From Variovorax sp. EL159 (lineage in GTDB: Bacteria > Pseudomonadota > Gammaproteobacteria > Burkholderiales > Burkholderiaceae_C): a stretch of DNA of 64,000 nt. The position numbers and the translations under genes are program-made. Where the stretch lies: contig NZ_FMUJ01000009.1 in the NCBI RefSeq assembly GCF_900100965.1, forward strand, positions 124,001 through 188,000, read 5' to 3'. Positions 8,421 through 17,367 of this stretch are shown here, piece by piece (the first letter of the stretch is position 1; each line of letters opens with the position of its first letter). The notes beneath the pieces are model-generated. The model was not told the DNA's origin, did no database searches, and was given only the letters and a program-made list of their open reading frames with translations.

Positions 8421-9332
8421 TCAGGCGAGCTGCCCGCTCGCCAGCGCGGCGGCCGCCGCCCGCGTTTCGACGCCCAGCTTCTCGAAGATGTGCTCCAGGT
8501 GCTTGTTCACCGTGCGCGGGCTGGTGCCCAGGATCTCGCCGATGTCGCGGTTGGTCTTGCCTTTGGCGAGCCATGACAGCACTTCGGTTTCGCGCGGCGT
8601 GAGGGCCGCCTCGGCCAGCCGCGCCGAAGAGGCGCCCGCCGCGCCGTCGCGCTGAATGGCAAACAGCAGCATCGTTTCGCCGAGCGCCGCCGCGCCGAGG
8701 TTGCGCACCGACAGCCGCATGCCGGTCGCCGTATTGACGACGATGGCCGCACCGGGTGCCAGCGCCGCTTCGAGCGAATGCGGCAGCAGCCCCGGTGCCA
8801 CCGGGTCTTCGAGCGCATGCAGCCACAGCGCGGCCTGCGGCGAGCGCCAGGCGATGCGCCCGCGCGTGTCGACGAACACCACGCCCATGCCGGCCACGTC
8901 GACCGCATCGCGCGCCATGCGCGTGATGCGGGCGTTGCGCGCGTGCGTGTGCAGCCGCGCCAGCACTTCCTGCGCGCGGATCGGCTTGACCACGTAGTCG
9001 ACGCCGCCGCACTCGAAACCTTCGACCACGTGCGCGGTTTCCGAAAGCCCCGTCATGAACAGCACCGGGATGTGCGCGAGCGCCGGGTTGGCCTTGATGC
9101 GCCGGCAGGTCTCGAAGCCCGAAAGGCCGGGCATCAGGCCGTCGAGCAATATCGCGTCGGGCACCACCAGCTCGAGGCGCTGCAGCGCGGCCTCGCCGTC
9201 GGCCGCCACCAGCACGGTGTAGCCGCTGGCCTCCAGCGTGTCGCACAGCATGCCCAGGCTGCTGGGCGCGTCGTCCACCACCAGCACCACGGGGCGTTCG
9301 GATTCAGGGCGAGGCGAGTGGGGTGTCTGCAT
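8421..9332 (-). CDS. LuxR/FixJ-type response regulator, partner of the NCS1-kinase fusion
   Basis: 303 residues. The receiver domain (about 14-135) contains VVLVVDDAPSS, the phosphorylated D64 in AILLDGLMPG and Lys in YVVKPI. A middle segment (about 140-225) is PAS-like (GMGVVFVDTRGRIAWRSPQA). The C terminus is a LuxR helix-turn-helix: LTPRETEVLSWLAKGKTNRD and TVNKHLEHIFEKLGV. It overlaps the 3' end of the permease-kinase gene by 29 bp, which argues for a cognate pair. Its targets are unknown, but the urt/fmd operon across the divergent promoter is the natural candidate. Confidence 0.9.
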   Translation of the reverse strand: MQTPHSPRPESERPVVLVVDDAPSSLGMLCDTLEASGYTVLVAADGEAALQRLELVVPDAILLDGLMPGLSGFETCRRIKANPALAHIPVLFMTGLSETAHVVEGFECGGVDYVVKPIRAQEVLARLHTHARNARITRMARDAVDVAGMGVVFVDTRGRIAWRSPQAALWLHALEDPVAPGLLPHSLEAALAPGAAIVVNTATGMRLSVRNLGAAALGETMLLFAIQRDGAAGASSARLAEAALTPRETEVLSWLAKGKTNRDIGEILGTSPRTVNKHLEHIFEKLGVETRAAAAALASGQLA

Positions 9333-12300
9333 CTTCTGCCAGTGCGTTGCGGAGGTTGTCGAGTTCGAAGCGCGCGACCATGCCGCGCAGCCAGGTGCAG
9401 GTGGCTGCGGCCGAAGGCGATGCGGCCGCCAGCCGGTCGAGCGCGGTGTGCAGGCCGCGCACGTGGCCCATCTGCACGAGGCGCATGAGTTCGGCGCGGT
9501 CGTCTTCCGACAGCGCGAGTTGCGGCGGGCGCACCGCCAGTTCTTCTTCGCCCGGGGGCGGCCTTGCGTCGCTGGCCGCCAGCCATTCGAGGCCCAGGTG
9601 CCGCTCCAGCGTGGCGATCAGTTCCGACTCGATCACCGGCTTGCCGACGAAGGCCTGGCAGCCGGCGGCGCGCAGCCGCTCGGCCTGGTTCTCGAACATG
9701 TTGGCCGAGACGATGATGATCGGGATGTCGTTGAAGCCGGCGGCGCGCACCGAGGTGGCGGTCTGCCAGCCGTCCATGTCGTCCATCGTCAGGTCGAGCA
9801 GGATGGCCGAGGGCAGCTCTTCGCGCAGGCTGTCCAGGCACTCGGTGCCGCTCGCGGCCTCGCGCACCTCGAAGCCCAGCGGCATGAGCATGCCGGCGAG
9901 CATCTGGCGCTGCACGGGCTGGTCGTCGACCACCAGCAGCGTGCGGCGCGCGCCCAGGTAGCCCGACACCGGCTGCCGCGCGGCACCGCCGTTCGCCTGC
10001 GGGCCGGGGTCGGCGACTTCGCGCAGGTACACGCGCACGCTGAAGGTGCTGCCGGCCGGTGAGGTGTCGGCCAGCTTCAGGTCGCCACCCATGAGCGAGG
10101 TCAGCAGGCCGGTGATCGTCAGGCCCAGCCCGGTGCCCGGGTCGCCGCGCCGGCGCCCGGCGGCCCCGCGTTCGAAGGGCTCGAAGATGCGCAGGCGGTC
10201 TTGCGGCGCCACGCCGATGCCGGTGTCGATCACGTCGAAGCGCAGCACCTCGCGCCGCGCATCCACATGCAGCGTGACGGTGCCGCTGTCGGTGAAGCGC
10301 ACGGCGTTGGTCAGCAGGTTGATGAGGATCTGGCGCAGCCACTTGGCATCGGCATGCACCCACGGCGGCAGCCGGCCCGCGTGCGTGTGCACGAAGGCCA
10401 GGCCCTTGTTCTCGGCCTGCGGCCGCACCATGTGCACGAGCTGGTCGAGAAAGGCCGGCAGCGCCAGCGGCGCGGGTTCGAGCTGCACGCGGCCGGCCTC
10501 GATGCGCGCCAGGTCGAGCATGCCGTCGATCAGGCTGAGCATGTGCTCGCCGCTGCGGTGGATGGTCTGCACCGCATCGCGCGGCGGGGCGCTTGCATCG
10601 CCCTTGAGAAGAATCTGCGAGTACCCGAGGATGCTGTTGAGCGGCGAGCGCAGCTCGTGCGTCATGCCGGCCACGTAGCGGGTCTTGGCCTGGTTGGCGG
10701 CTTCGGCGACTTCCTTGGCCGTTTGCAGCGCGGCGTCGGTGCGGCGGTGGGCCTCGATCTCCAGCGCCAGCAGATTGTTGTGGCGCATCGATTCTTCTTG
10801 CGCCATCTGCCGGCTCTCGCTGCCCAGCACAACCCACCACGCGGCCACAGCGGCCACCACCGACAGCAGCGCGAACACCTTCAGGAAGGCCGTGCCCATG
10901 GCGGTGTTGTCGGGCCCCAGCAGGGCTTCTTGTGCGTAGACCACGCCCACCACCGTGGCCAGCAAGGCAATCAGCGAGGCAGCCACCAACAGGTAGTGCG
11001 CCACGCGGAAGTTCAGCCGCGCCGACAGCGCGGGCGGCAGCAGCGCCTGCAGCCAGCCGCTCATCTGCTCGGCGGCGCGCGAGTCGGTCTTGCAGCGGTC
11101 GTGGCAGCGCGATTCGAGCGTGCAGCACAGCGAGCAGATCGGCGCGCTGTAGGCCGGGCAGTGCGCCATGTCTTCGGACTCGAAGCGGTTGTCGCACACC
11201 GAGCACTTCACGCTCTGGCCGGGCGCCCAGCGGTCGATGTCGGTGCGCGCGAGGTAGTAGCGCCCGCGTGTCTTCCAGGCCAGCAGCGGCGAAACGAGCA
11301 TGGCCGTGGCCAGTGCGACGAAAGGCGAGAAGGCCTTGGCCCATTGGCCCAGCACGCCCGAATACGCCAACATGGCGAGCGCCGCCGCCACCAGCATCGC
11401 AACGAGGCCCACCGGGTTGATGTCGTACAGGTGCGCGCGCTTGAACTCGACGGTCTTGGGGCTCCAGCCCATCGGCTTGTTGATGACCAGGTCGGCCACC
11501 AGCGCGCCGACCCAGGCGATGGCGATGTTGCTGTACAGGCCCAGCACGCGCTCCAGCGCGCCGAACACGCCCAGCGTCATCAGCAGCACGGCGATGACGA
11601 CGTTGAACACCAGCCACACCACGCGCCCCGGATGGCTGTGCGTGAGCCGTGCGAAGAAGTTCGACCACGCCAGCGAACCCGCATAGGCATTGGTCAGGTT
11701 GATCTTCATCTGGGAGACGACCACGAACAGCACGGTGATGGCCAGCACCCAGGCCGGGTCGTGCAGCGCGTAGGCAAAGCCGGTGAGGTACATCTGCGTC
11801 GGCTCGATCGCGTGGTCGGGGTGGATCTCGTGCTGCAGCGCCAGGAACGCGAGGAAGGCCCCGCCCATCATCTTCAGCATGCCCGGAACGATCCAGCCGG
11901 GGCCGGCCACCAGCACGGCGGTCCACCAGCGGCGCCGGTTGGCGGCGGTTTTCTCAGGCAAAAAGCGCAGGTAGTCGACCTGCTCGCCGATCTGCACCAC
12001 CAGCGAGAAGGCCACCGTGGCGGCGGCGCCGAACATGAGCGGGTCGAAGCCGCTGCTGTCGGACACGCGGCCGCGCAGGCTGGTGAAGTCGGCGAACAGC
12101 TCGGGCTTTTTCAGCAGCACGGCCGCGAAGGGGCAGATGAACAGCAAGATCCAGATCGGCTGCGTCCACAGCTGCAGCCCCGAGATGAGCGTGATGCCGC
12201 GCGCCACCAGCGGAATGATGACGATGGACGACACCACGTACAGCAGCCACAGCGGCCAGTCGAGGTACATCTGCAGCGCCAGCGCGAGGATGGCGGCTTC

Positions 12301-12702
12301 GAGCGCGAAGAAGATGAAGGTGAAGCTCGCGTAGATCAGCGACGTGAGCGTGGAGCCCAGGTAGCCGAAGCCCGCGCCGCGCGTGAGCAGGTCCATGTCC
12401 ACGCCATGCCGGGCCGCGTAGTACGAGATCGGCAGGCCCGTGAGGAAGGTGATGAGCCCCACCACCAGGATCGCCCACAGCGCGTTCGAAAAACCGTAGC
12501 TCAGCGCAATGGCGCCGCCGATGGCCTCCAGCGCCAGGAACGAGGTGGCGCCGAAGGCCGTGTTGGCCACGCGGAACGCCGACCACTTGCGAAAGCTGCG
12601 CGGCGTGTAGCGCAGCGCGTAGTCCTCCAGCGTTTCGTTCGCGACCCAGGCGTTGTAGTCGCGGCGGATGCGAAAGATCTTCTGTCCGGAGACGGATGTC
12701 AT
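9304..12702 (-). CDS. NCS1-family permease fused to a hybrid sensor histidine kinase
   Basis: 1132 residues. Residues 1-480 resemble an NCS1 nucleobase/allantoin/hydantoin:cation symporter (about 12 membrane segments; early FRKWSAFRVAN motif). Residues 500-537 hold eight Cys in a zinc-ribbon-like cluster. Two further membrane segments (about 566-590 and 608-626) precede a coiled helix and a kinase core with H682 in MTHELRSPLNS, an N box (ILINLLTNAVRFTD) and GTGLGLTI. A receiver domain (about 921-1036, D970) and a helical C-terminal domain without an obvious HPt His follow. ATG at 12702 begins the permease; upstream open frame is not protein-like. It probably senses, and may also transport, its solute, passing the signal to the overlapping LuxR-type regulator. 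Comparable SLC5-kinase fusions are CbrA and CrbS. Confidence 0.9.
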   Translation of the reverse strand: MTSVSGQKIFRIRRDYNAWVANETLEDYALRYTPRSFRKWSAFRVANTAFGATSFLALEAIGGAIALSYGFSNALWAILVVGLITFLTGLPISYYAARHGVDMDLLTRGAGFGYLGSTLTSLIYASFTFIFFALEAAILALALQMYLDWPLWLLYVVSSIVIIPLVARGITLISGLQLWTQPIWILLFICPFAAVLLKKPELFADFTSLRGRVSDSSGFDPLMFGAAATVAFSLVVQIGEQVDYLRFLPEKTAANRRRWWTAVLVAGPGWIVPGMLKMMGGAFLAFLALQHEIHPDHAIEPTQMYLTGFAYALHDPAWVLAITVLFVVVSQMKINLTNAYAGSLAWSNFFARLTHSHPGRVVWLVFNVVIAVLLMTLGVFGALERVLGLYSNIAIAWVGALVADLVINKPMGWSPKTVEFKRAHLYDINPVGLVAMLVAAALAMLAYSGVLGQWAKAFSPFVALATAMLVSPLLAWKTRGRYYLARTDIDRWAPGQSVKCSVCDNRFESEDMAHCPAYSAPICSLCCTLESRCHDRCKTDSRAAEQMSGWLQALLPPALSARLNFRVAHYLLVAASLIALLATVVGVVYAQEALLGPDNTAMGTAFLKVFALLSVVAAVAAWWVVLGSESRQMAQEESMRHNNLLALEIEAHRRTDAALQTAKEVAEAANQAKTRYVAGMTHELRSPLNSILGYSQILLKGDASAPPRDAVQTIHRSGEHMLSLIDGMLDLARIEAGRVQLEPAPLALPAFLDQLVHMVRPQAENKGLAFVHTHAGRLPPWVHADAKWLRQILINLLTNAVRFTDSGTVTLHVDARREVLRFDVIDTGIGVAPQDRLRIFEPFERGAAGRRRGDPGTGLGLTITGLLTSLMGGDLKLADTSPAGSTFSVRVYLREVADPGPQANGGAARQPVSGYLGARRTLLVVDDQPVQRQMLAGMLMPLGFEVREAASGTECLDSLREELPSAILLDLTMDDMDGWQTATSVRAAGFNDIPIIIVSANMFENQAERLRAAGCQAFVGKPVIESELIATLERHLGLEWLAASDARPPPGEEELAVRPPQLALSEDDRAELMRLVQMGHVRGLHTALDRLAAASPSAAATCTWLRGMVARFELDNLRNALAEDADTPLASP

Positions 12703-12891
12703 GGCGGGTTCTCGCGGCGGCGGTGGCATGCGGCGGGTACAGCAAGAAGCGCTCCCTGTGCCTCCTGTTGCCGATGTCTGTCTCGCGAGTCTGGGGGCTC
12801 GGCAGAGGGGCGCTGCTACGTTGAATGACGTATTCGCCGGCAGGCAAGTGATTTCTAAAGTACCTGCCATGGTGCTCGGGGCACCGTCCGA

Positions 12892-12908
12892 TGCACTTCG
12901 ATGGTGCG
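12892..12908. promoter_or_regulatory. NtrC-like binding site upstream of urtA
   Basis: TGCACTTCGATGGTGCG matches the NtrC enhancer consensus TGCACYNNNNTGGTGCA at every defined position except the last. It is 60 bp before the urtA start and 190 bp from the divergent permease-kinase start. A possible sigma-54 element follows (TGGCCC at about 12913), but its -12 half lacks GC, so the promoter class is uncertain. A second dyad, GGTGC/GCACC, lies just upstream at 12871-12885. Confidence 0.5.
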
Positions 12909-12968
12909 CGGCTGGCCCATCACTTTTTCTTTCTCTCTCTCTTTTCTTCAACCTGCTGGAGTTTCCTG

Positions 12969-14234
12969 ATGTCGCGTGATTCCGATCTTTCTCCCGATGC
13001 CCTGGCATTGCGCCGTCGCCGCCTACTGCAGGGCGCCGCTGCCTTGCCGATGCTGGGCCTTAGTGGCCTGAGCTTCGGCCAGGGGCAGTTCCCCACGGCC
13101 AAGGTCAACACCACCAAGCTCGCGGTGACCGACACCGAAGTCACGGTGGGCCAGCTGCATTCGTCCACCGGCACCATGGCGATCTCGGAGACCGGATCGA
13201 TCCAGGCGGAGCAACTCGCCATCGACCAGATCAACGCCATGGGCGGCGTGCTGGGCCGCAAGATCAAGGTCATCAAGGAAGACGGCGCCTCCGACTGGCC
13301 GACCTTTGCCGAGAAGTCGAAGAAGCTGCTGGTCAACGACCACTGCGCCGCGGTGTTCGGCTGCTGGACCAGCGCCTCGCGCAAGGCCGTGCTGCCGGTG
13401 TTCGAGAAAGAGAACGGCCTCCTGTACTACCCGACCTTCTACGAAGGCCTGGAGCAGAGCAAGAACGTGATCTACACCGGGCAAGAGGCCACGCAGCAGA
13501 TTCTCTGGGGCCTGGACTGGGGCGCGAAGGAGAAGAAGGCCAAGACCTTTTTCCTGGTCGGCTCCGACTACATCTGGCCGCGCACCTCGATGAAGATCGC
13601 GCGCAAGCACATCGAGAACTTCCAGAAGGGCTCGGTCAAGGGCGAGGAGTACTACCCGCTGGGCCACACCAACTTCAACTCGCTGATCAACAAGATCAAG
13701 GTGGCCAAGCCCGACTGCATCTTCGCGGCCGTGGTGGGCGGCTCGAACGTGGCTTTCTACAAGCAGCTCAAGGCCGCGGGCATCACGGGCGACAAGCAGT
13801 TCCTGCTGACGCTGGCCGTGACCGAGGACGAAATGACCGGCGTGGGCGGCGAAAATTTCGCGGGCTTCTATTCGTCGATGAAGTACTTCCAGTCACTCGA
13901 CAACGAGAACAACAAGAAGTTCGTGGCCGCCTTCAAGGCCAAGTACGGCAAGGACGCGGTGATCGGCGACGTGACCCAGGCGGGCTACCTCGGGCCCTGG
14001 CTGTGGAAGGCGGCAGTGGAGAAGGCCGGCAGCTTCGACGTGGACAAGGTGGTGGCCAGTTCGCCGGGCATCGAGCTGAAGACGGCGCCCGAGGGGTACG
14101 TGAAGCTGGACGCGAACCACCATCTGTGGAGCAAGGCGCGGATCGGGCAGGGGCAGCTCGACGGCACGTTCAAGGTCGTTGCCGAATCGGCCGAGTTGAT
14201 CAAGCCCGATCCGTTCCCGAAGGGCTACCAGTAA
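12969..14234 (+). CDS. urtA: Urea/short-chain amide ABC transporter substrate-binding protein UrtA
   Basis: 421 residues. The N terminus has a Tat-like signal (RRRRLLQGAAALPML) and cleavage near SFG-Q. The mature protein is the UrtA/FmdD subfamily of type I periplasmic binding proteins: TVGQLHSSTGTMAISE, LVNDHCAAVFGCWTSASRK, NGLLYYPTFYEGLEQS and a GHTNFNSLINKIK motif. It delivers urea, or in the related FmdD system short amides, to the UrtBC permease. Start at 12969 gives the Arg-rich leader; the longer frame upstream has no ribosome site. It heads the urtABCDE-fmdAB run and is divergent from the permease-kinase gene. Confidence 0.95.
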   Translation: MSRDSDLSPDALALRRRRLLQGAAALPMLGLSGLSFGQGQFPTAKVNTTKLAVTDTEVTVGQLHSSTGTMAISETGSIQAEQLAIDQINAMGGVLGRKIKVIKEDGASDWPTFAEKSKKLLVNDHCAAVFGCWTSASRKAVLPVFEKENGLLYYPTFYEGLEQSKNVIYTGQEATQQILWGLDWGAKEKKAKTFFLVGSDYIWPRTSMKIARKHIENFQKGSVKGEEYYPLGHTNFNSLINKIKVAKPDCIFAAVVGGSNVAFYKQLKAAGITGDKQFLLTLAVTEDEMTGVGGENFAGFYSSMKYFQSLDNENNKKFVAAFKAKYGKDAVIGDVTQAGYLGPWLWKAAVEKAGSFDVDKVVASSPGIELKTAPEGYVKLDANHHLWSKARIGQGQLDGTFKVVAESAELIKPDPFPKGYQ

Positions 14235-14251
14235 GCCTCGGATGACTTTCT

Positions 14252-14361
14252 CCTTCCCCCTTTAGGGGAGGGCAGGGGTGGGGGCAAGCGGCCGTTGATG
14301 AGGCCTTGCGCTTGCGAGCGTCGCCGTGCCCCCATCCCAACCTTCCCCCAGAGGGGGAAGG
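14252..14361. repeat. REP-like inverted repeat between urtA and urtB
   Basis: Arms at 14252-14286 and 14327-14361 pair imperfectly over about 35 bp; each arm is itself a C-run/G-run hairpin (CCTTCCCCC...AGGGG). The unit fills most of the 158-bp urtA-urtB gap. Similar C/G-rich palindromes (CCCTCTCCC...GGGAGAGGG) are scattered through many Burkholderiales genomes. It may terminate or stabilise part of the urt transcript, leaving urtA more abundant. Confidence 0.65.
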
Positions 14362-14392
14362 GGCCAACACCCAAACACCGGAATCCATTGCC

Positions 14393-15307
14393 ATGACGCT
14401 GTCGGACATGATGAACATCGGCCTGATGCAGGGCTTCGCGGGGCTGAGCCTCTTCGCGGTGCTGCTGCTCATGGGCCTCGGGCTCGCGATCATCTTCGGG
14501 CAGATGGGCGTCATCAACATGGCGCATGGCGAGTTCATGACCATCGGCGCCTATTCGATTTACCTGGCCGCGCAAGTGACGGAGCGGATGGCGCCCGCGT
14601 TCATGCCGTACTACTTCCCGATCGCCATCGCGCTGGCCTTCGTGTTCGCCTTCATCGTCGGCTGGATCGTGGAGTGGGTGCTGATCCGCCACCTCTACAA
14701 GCGGCCGCTCGACACGCTGCTCGCCACCTGGGGCGTGAGCCTGGGCCTGCAGCAGATCTTTCGCACCTTCATCGGCCCAAAGGAAGTGAGCCCGACGCTG
14801 CCCGAGTGGCTCATGGGCTCGTGGACGCCGCATGAGGGCCTGGACATTCCGATCAACGGCCTGTTCGTGCTGGCGCTCACCGCGCTGGTTACGGGCGGCG
14901 TGCTGGTTGCGCTGCACAAGAGCCGCTGGGGCCTGCGCGTGCGCGCCACCGTGGCCAACCGCGTCATGGCCAATGCCACTGGCATCGACACGAAGAAAAC
15001 CGACCGTCTGACCTTCGCCATCGGCTGCGGCATTGCCGGTGTGGCGGGCGCGGCCTTCACCACCATCGGCTCGACCGGTCCGACCTCGGGCTCGCTCTAC
15101 ATCGTCGATGCCTTCCTGGTCGTCACTTTCGGTGGCGCGGCAAGCCTGCTGGGCACCGTGGTCTCGGCCTTCGGCATTGCGCAGACGCAATCGATCTCCG
15201 AGTTCTTCATGACCGGCTCGATGGCCAAGGTGCTGACGCTGTCGCTGATCGTGCTGATTTTGATGATGCGACCGCAAGGCTTGTTCGCCGTGAAAGTGCG
15301 CCGCTGA
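14393..15307 (+). CDS. urtB: Urea/amide ABC transporter permease UrtB
   Basis: 304 residues, hydrophobic with about eight membrane segments, of the LivH-type permease family. Diagnostic stretches are GLAIIFGQMGVINMAHGEFMTIGAYS (given here only as a landmark near residues 22-47, beginning GLAIIFGQMG), the EAA-like loop around RWGLRVRATVANR, and GGAASLLGTVVSAFGI near the C terminus. With UrtC it forms the inner-membrane channel for the substrate delivered by UrtA. Its TGA overlaps an upstream in-frame ATG of urtC, showing tight operon packing. Confidence 0.94.
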   Translation: MTLSDMMNIGLMQGFAGLSLFAVLLLMGLGLAIIFGQMGVINMAHGEFMTIGAYSIYLAAQVTERMAPAFMPYYFPIAIALAFVFAFIVGWIVEWVLIRHLYKRPLDTLLATWGVSLGLQQIFRTFIGPKEVSPTLPEWLMGSWTPHEGLDIPINGLFVLALTALVTGGVLVALHKSRWGLRVRATVANRVMANATGIDTKKTDRLTFAIGCGIAGVAGAAFTTIGSTGPTSGSLYIVDAFLVVTFGGAASLLGTVVSAFGIAQTQSISEFFMTGSMAKVLTLSLIVLILMMRPQGLFAVKVRR

Positions 15308-15339
15308 TGAACCCGATTCCCTTGCAGGAGAACGTTCCG

Positions 15340-16539
15340 ATGAATTTCATCAAGGCCTCGATCCAGCGCTACCAGCTTGGCAGCCTGCTGCTCCTGGTGC
15401 TGCTGCTGGCGGTCGTGCTGCCGCTGTCGCTCGACATCTTCCGCCTGAACCTTGTGGGCAAGTACCTCACCTATGCCTTCGTGGCCGTGGGCCTTGTCAT
15501 GGTGTGGGGCTACGGCGGCGTGCTGAGCCTGGGGCAGGGCGTGTTCTTCGGCATTGGCGGCTATGCGATGGCGATGTTCCTGAAGCTCGAAGCTTCCGAC
15601 CCGGTGTCGACCAAGATCCAGACCACGCCCGGCATTCCGGACTTCATGGACTGGAACCAGATCACCGAATTGCCCACGTTGTGGCTGCCGTTCAAGAGCC
15701 TGCCGCTGAGCCTCGCGCTCGTGGTGCTCGCGCCGATGGCGCTGGCCTGGCTCGTGAGCTTCGCGATGTTCAAGCGCCGCGTGGGCGGTGTGTACTTCGC
15801 GATCATCACGCAGGCCGTGGCGCTGATCTGCACCGTGCTCATCATCGGCCAGCAGGGCTACACGGGCGGCGTCAACGGCATGACCGACCTGAAGACCATG
15901 CTGGGCTGGGACACGCGCACCGACAGCGCCAAGTACATCCTGTACTACGTCTGCGTCGGCCTGCTGGTGGCGAGCATCCTGCTGTGCCGCTGGATCCAGA
16001 CCAGCAAGCTCGGCACGCTGCTGCTGGCCATGCGCGACAAGGAAGACCGCGTGCGCTTCTCGGGCTACGACGTGTCGAACTTCAAGGTCTTCATCTTCTG
16101 CCTCGCGGCCGGGCTCTCGGGCATCGGCGGTGCCATGTTCGCGCTGCAGGTCGGCTTCATGTCGCCGAGCTTCGTGGGCATCGTGCCGTCCATCGAGATG
16201 GTGATCTTCTGCGCGGTCGGCGGTCGCATGAGCCTGGTGGGCGCGGTGTATGGCGCGCTGCTGGTGAATGCGGGCAAGACGCTGTTCTCGGAGAGCTTCC
16301 CCGACCTGTGGCTCTTCCTGATGGCGGGGCTCTTCATCGGCGTGACGATGGCCTTCCCGATGGGGCTGGCCGGCGTGTGGGAGGAAAAGATCCGGCCATG
16401 GTGGAAGGCCCGCCGCCAGGCCCTGCGCGAGGCTTCGGTGCAACCGCCGATGCAGGCCGCAACGCCGCCGGCAGCCGTGCCCGCATCGCCGTCACCCGAA
16501 CCCCATCTACCCGAAGGTATCGGCAGCCAGCGCGCCTGA
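15340..16539 (+). CDS. urtC: Urea/amide ABC transporter permease UrtC
   Basis: 399 residues from the ATG at 15340, which has GGAG nine bases upstream; an alternative in-frame ATG at 15307 overlaps the urtB stop and would add 11 residues. About ten membrane segments; LivM-type signatures include GYGGVLSLGQGVFFGIGGYA and the cytoplasmic loop MRDKEDRVRFSGYDVS. The C-terminal tail after residue about 365 is Pro/Ala-rich and cytoplasmic. It pairs with UrtB. The urtD start is 15 bp downstream. Confidence 0.93.
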   Translation: MNFIKASIQRYQLGSLLLLVLLLAVVLPLSLDIFRLNLVGKYLTYAFVAVGLVMVWGYGGVLSLGQGVFFGIGGYAMAMFLKLEASDPVSTKIQTTPGIPDFMDWNQITELPTLWLPFKSLPLSLALVVLAPMALAWLVSFAMFKRRVGGVYFAIITQAVALICTVLIIGQQGYTGGVNGMTDLKTMLGWDTRTDSAKYILYYVCVGLLVASILLCRWIQTSKLGTLLLAMRDKEDRVRFSGYDVSNFKVFIFCLAAGLSGIGGAMFALQVGFMSPSFVGIVPSIEMVIFCAVGGRMSLVGAVYGALLVNAGKTLFSESFPDLWLFLMAGLFIGVTMAFPMGLAGVWEEKIRPWWKARRQALREASVQPPMQAATPPAAVPASPSPEPHLPEGIGSQRA

Positions 16540-16554
16540 ACCCGGAGCACCCTC

Positions 16555-17298
16555 ATGAGCAACACAGACTTCGCGCTCGCGGTGGAAGACCTCACCGTGT
16601 CCTTCGACGGCTTCAAGGCCATCGACGACCTCACGCTCTACATCGACAAGAACGAGCTGCGCGTCATCATCGGCCCGAACGGCGCGGGCAAGACCACGCT
16701 GCTCGACCTGATCTGCGGCAAGACACGCGCCAGCGCCGGCAGCATCAAGTTCAGGAACACCGAACTCACGAAGATGGCCGAGCACAAACGCGTGCGGCTG
16801 GGCATAGGACGGAAGTTCCAGACGCCCTCGATCTACGAGAACCTTTCGGTGTTTCAGAACCTCGAGGTTTCATTTCCGAAGGGCCGTTCGGTGTTCGGCG
16901 CGCTGGCTTTCAAGTGCGACGAAGAGGTCCGTGCGAAGGTGCAGACCGTGGCCGAAGACATTGGCCTTGCCAACAAGCTCGACACCGAGGCAGGATTGCT
17001 GAGCCACGGCCAGAAGCAGTGGTTGGAGATAGGCATGCTGCTGATGCAGGAGCCCGAGCTGCTGATGCTCGACGAACCCATTGCGGGCATGAGTGCGCGC
17101 GAGCGCGAGCTCACGGCCGACTTGCTCAAGCGCATCTGCCAGAACCGCGCGGTGATCGTCATCGAACACGACATGGCCTTCGTCAAGCAGATCGCGCACA
17201 AGGTCACCGTGATGCACCAGGGAAAGATCCTCGCCGAAGGGCCGATGGAGAAGGTGCAGGCCGATCCGAAGGTCATCGACGTTTATCTGGGGCACTAG
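16555..17298 (+). CDS. urtD: Urea/amide ABC transporter ATP-binding protein UrtD
   Basis: 247 residues. Walker A is GPNGAGKTTL, the signature region is LSHGQKQWLEIGMLL, a form typical of UrtD/LivG in which the usual SGGQ is SHGQ, Walker B is LLMLDEP, and the switch His lies in VIEHDM. It is one of the two nucleotide-binding subunits of the importer. It follows urtC by 15 bp, but 346 bp of repeat-bearing DNA separates it from urtE. Confidence 0.95.
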   Translation: MSNTDFALAVEDLTVSFDGFKAIDDLTLYIDKNELRVIIGPNGAGKTTLLDLICGKTRASAGSIKFRNTELTKMAEHKRVRLGIGRKFQTPSIYENLSVFQNLEVSFPKGRSVFGALAFKCDEEVRAKVQTVAEDIGLANKLDTEAGLLSHGQKQWLEIGMLLMQEPELLMLDEPIAGMSARERELTADLLKRICQNRAVIVIEHDMAFVKQIAHKVTVMHQGKILAEGPMEKVQADPKVIDVYLGH

Positions 17299-17367
17299 AT
17301 GGCTGCTCGCTTTTCCATTGGCCACGTTCTGTTTGATTCGCGCCGTTCAGGGCGCGACCACGCCGAC

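Noticed and set aside
10201-12828. An 875-residue plus-strand open frame opposite the permease-kinase gene
   Set aside because: Composition is typical of an antisense frame (Arg, His, Gln, Gly runs); the minus-strand frame has recognisable domains throughout.
12913-12930. A sigma-54 promoter for urtA
   Set aside because: The -24 region TGGCCC is acceptable, but the -12 GC is missing (TTTTT instead), so it is not listed as a feature.
12703-13008. N-terminal extension of the permease-kinase by 102 residues
   Set aside because: The extension is rich in Arg, Ser and Pro, precedes the conserved NCS1 start, and overlaps the divergent urtA promoter and the NtrC-like box.
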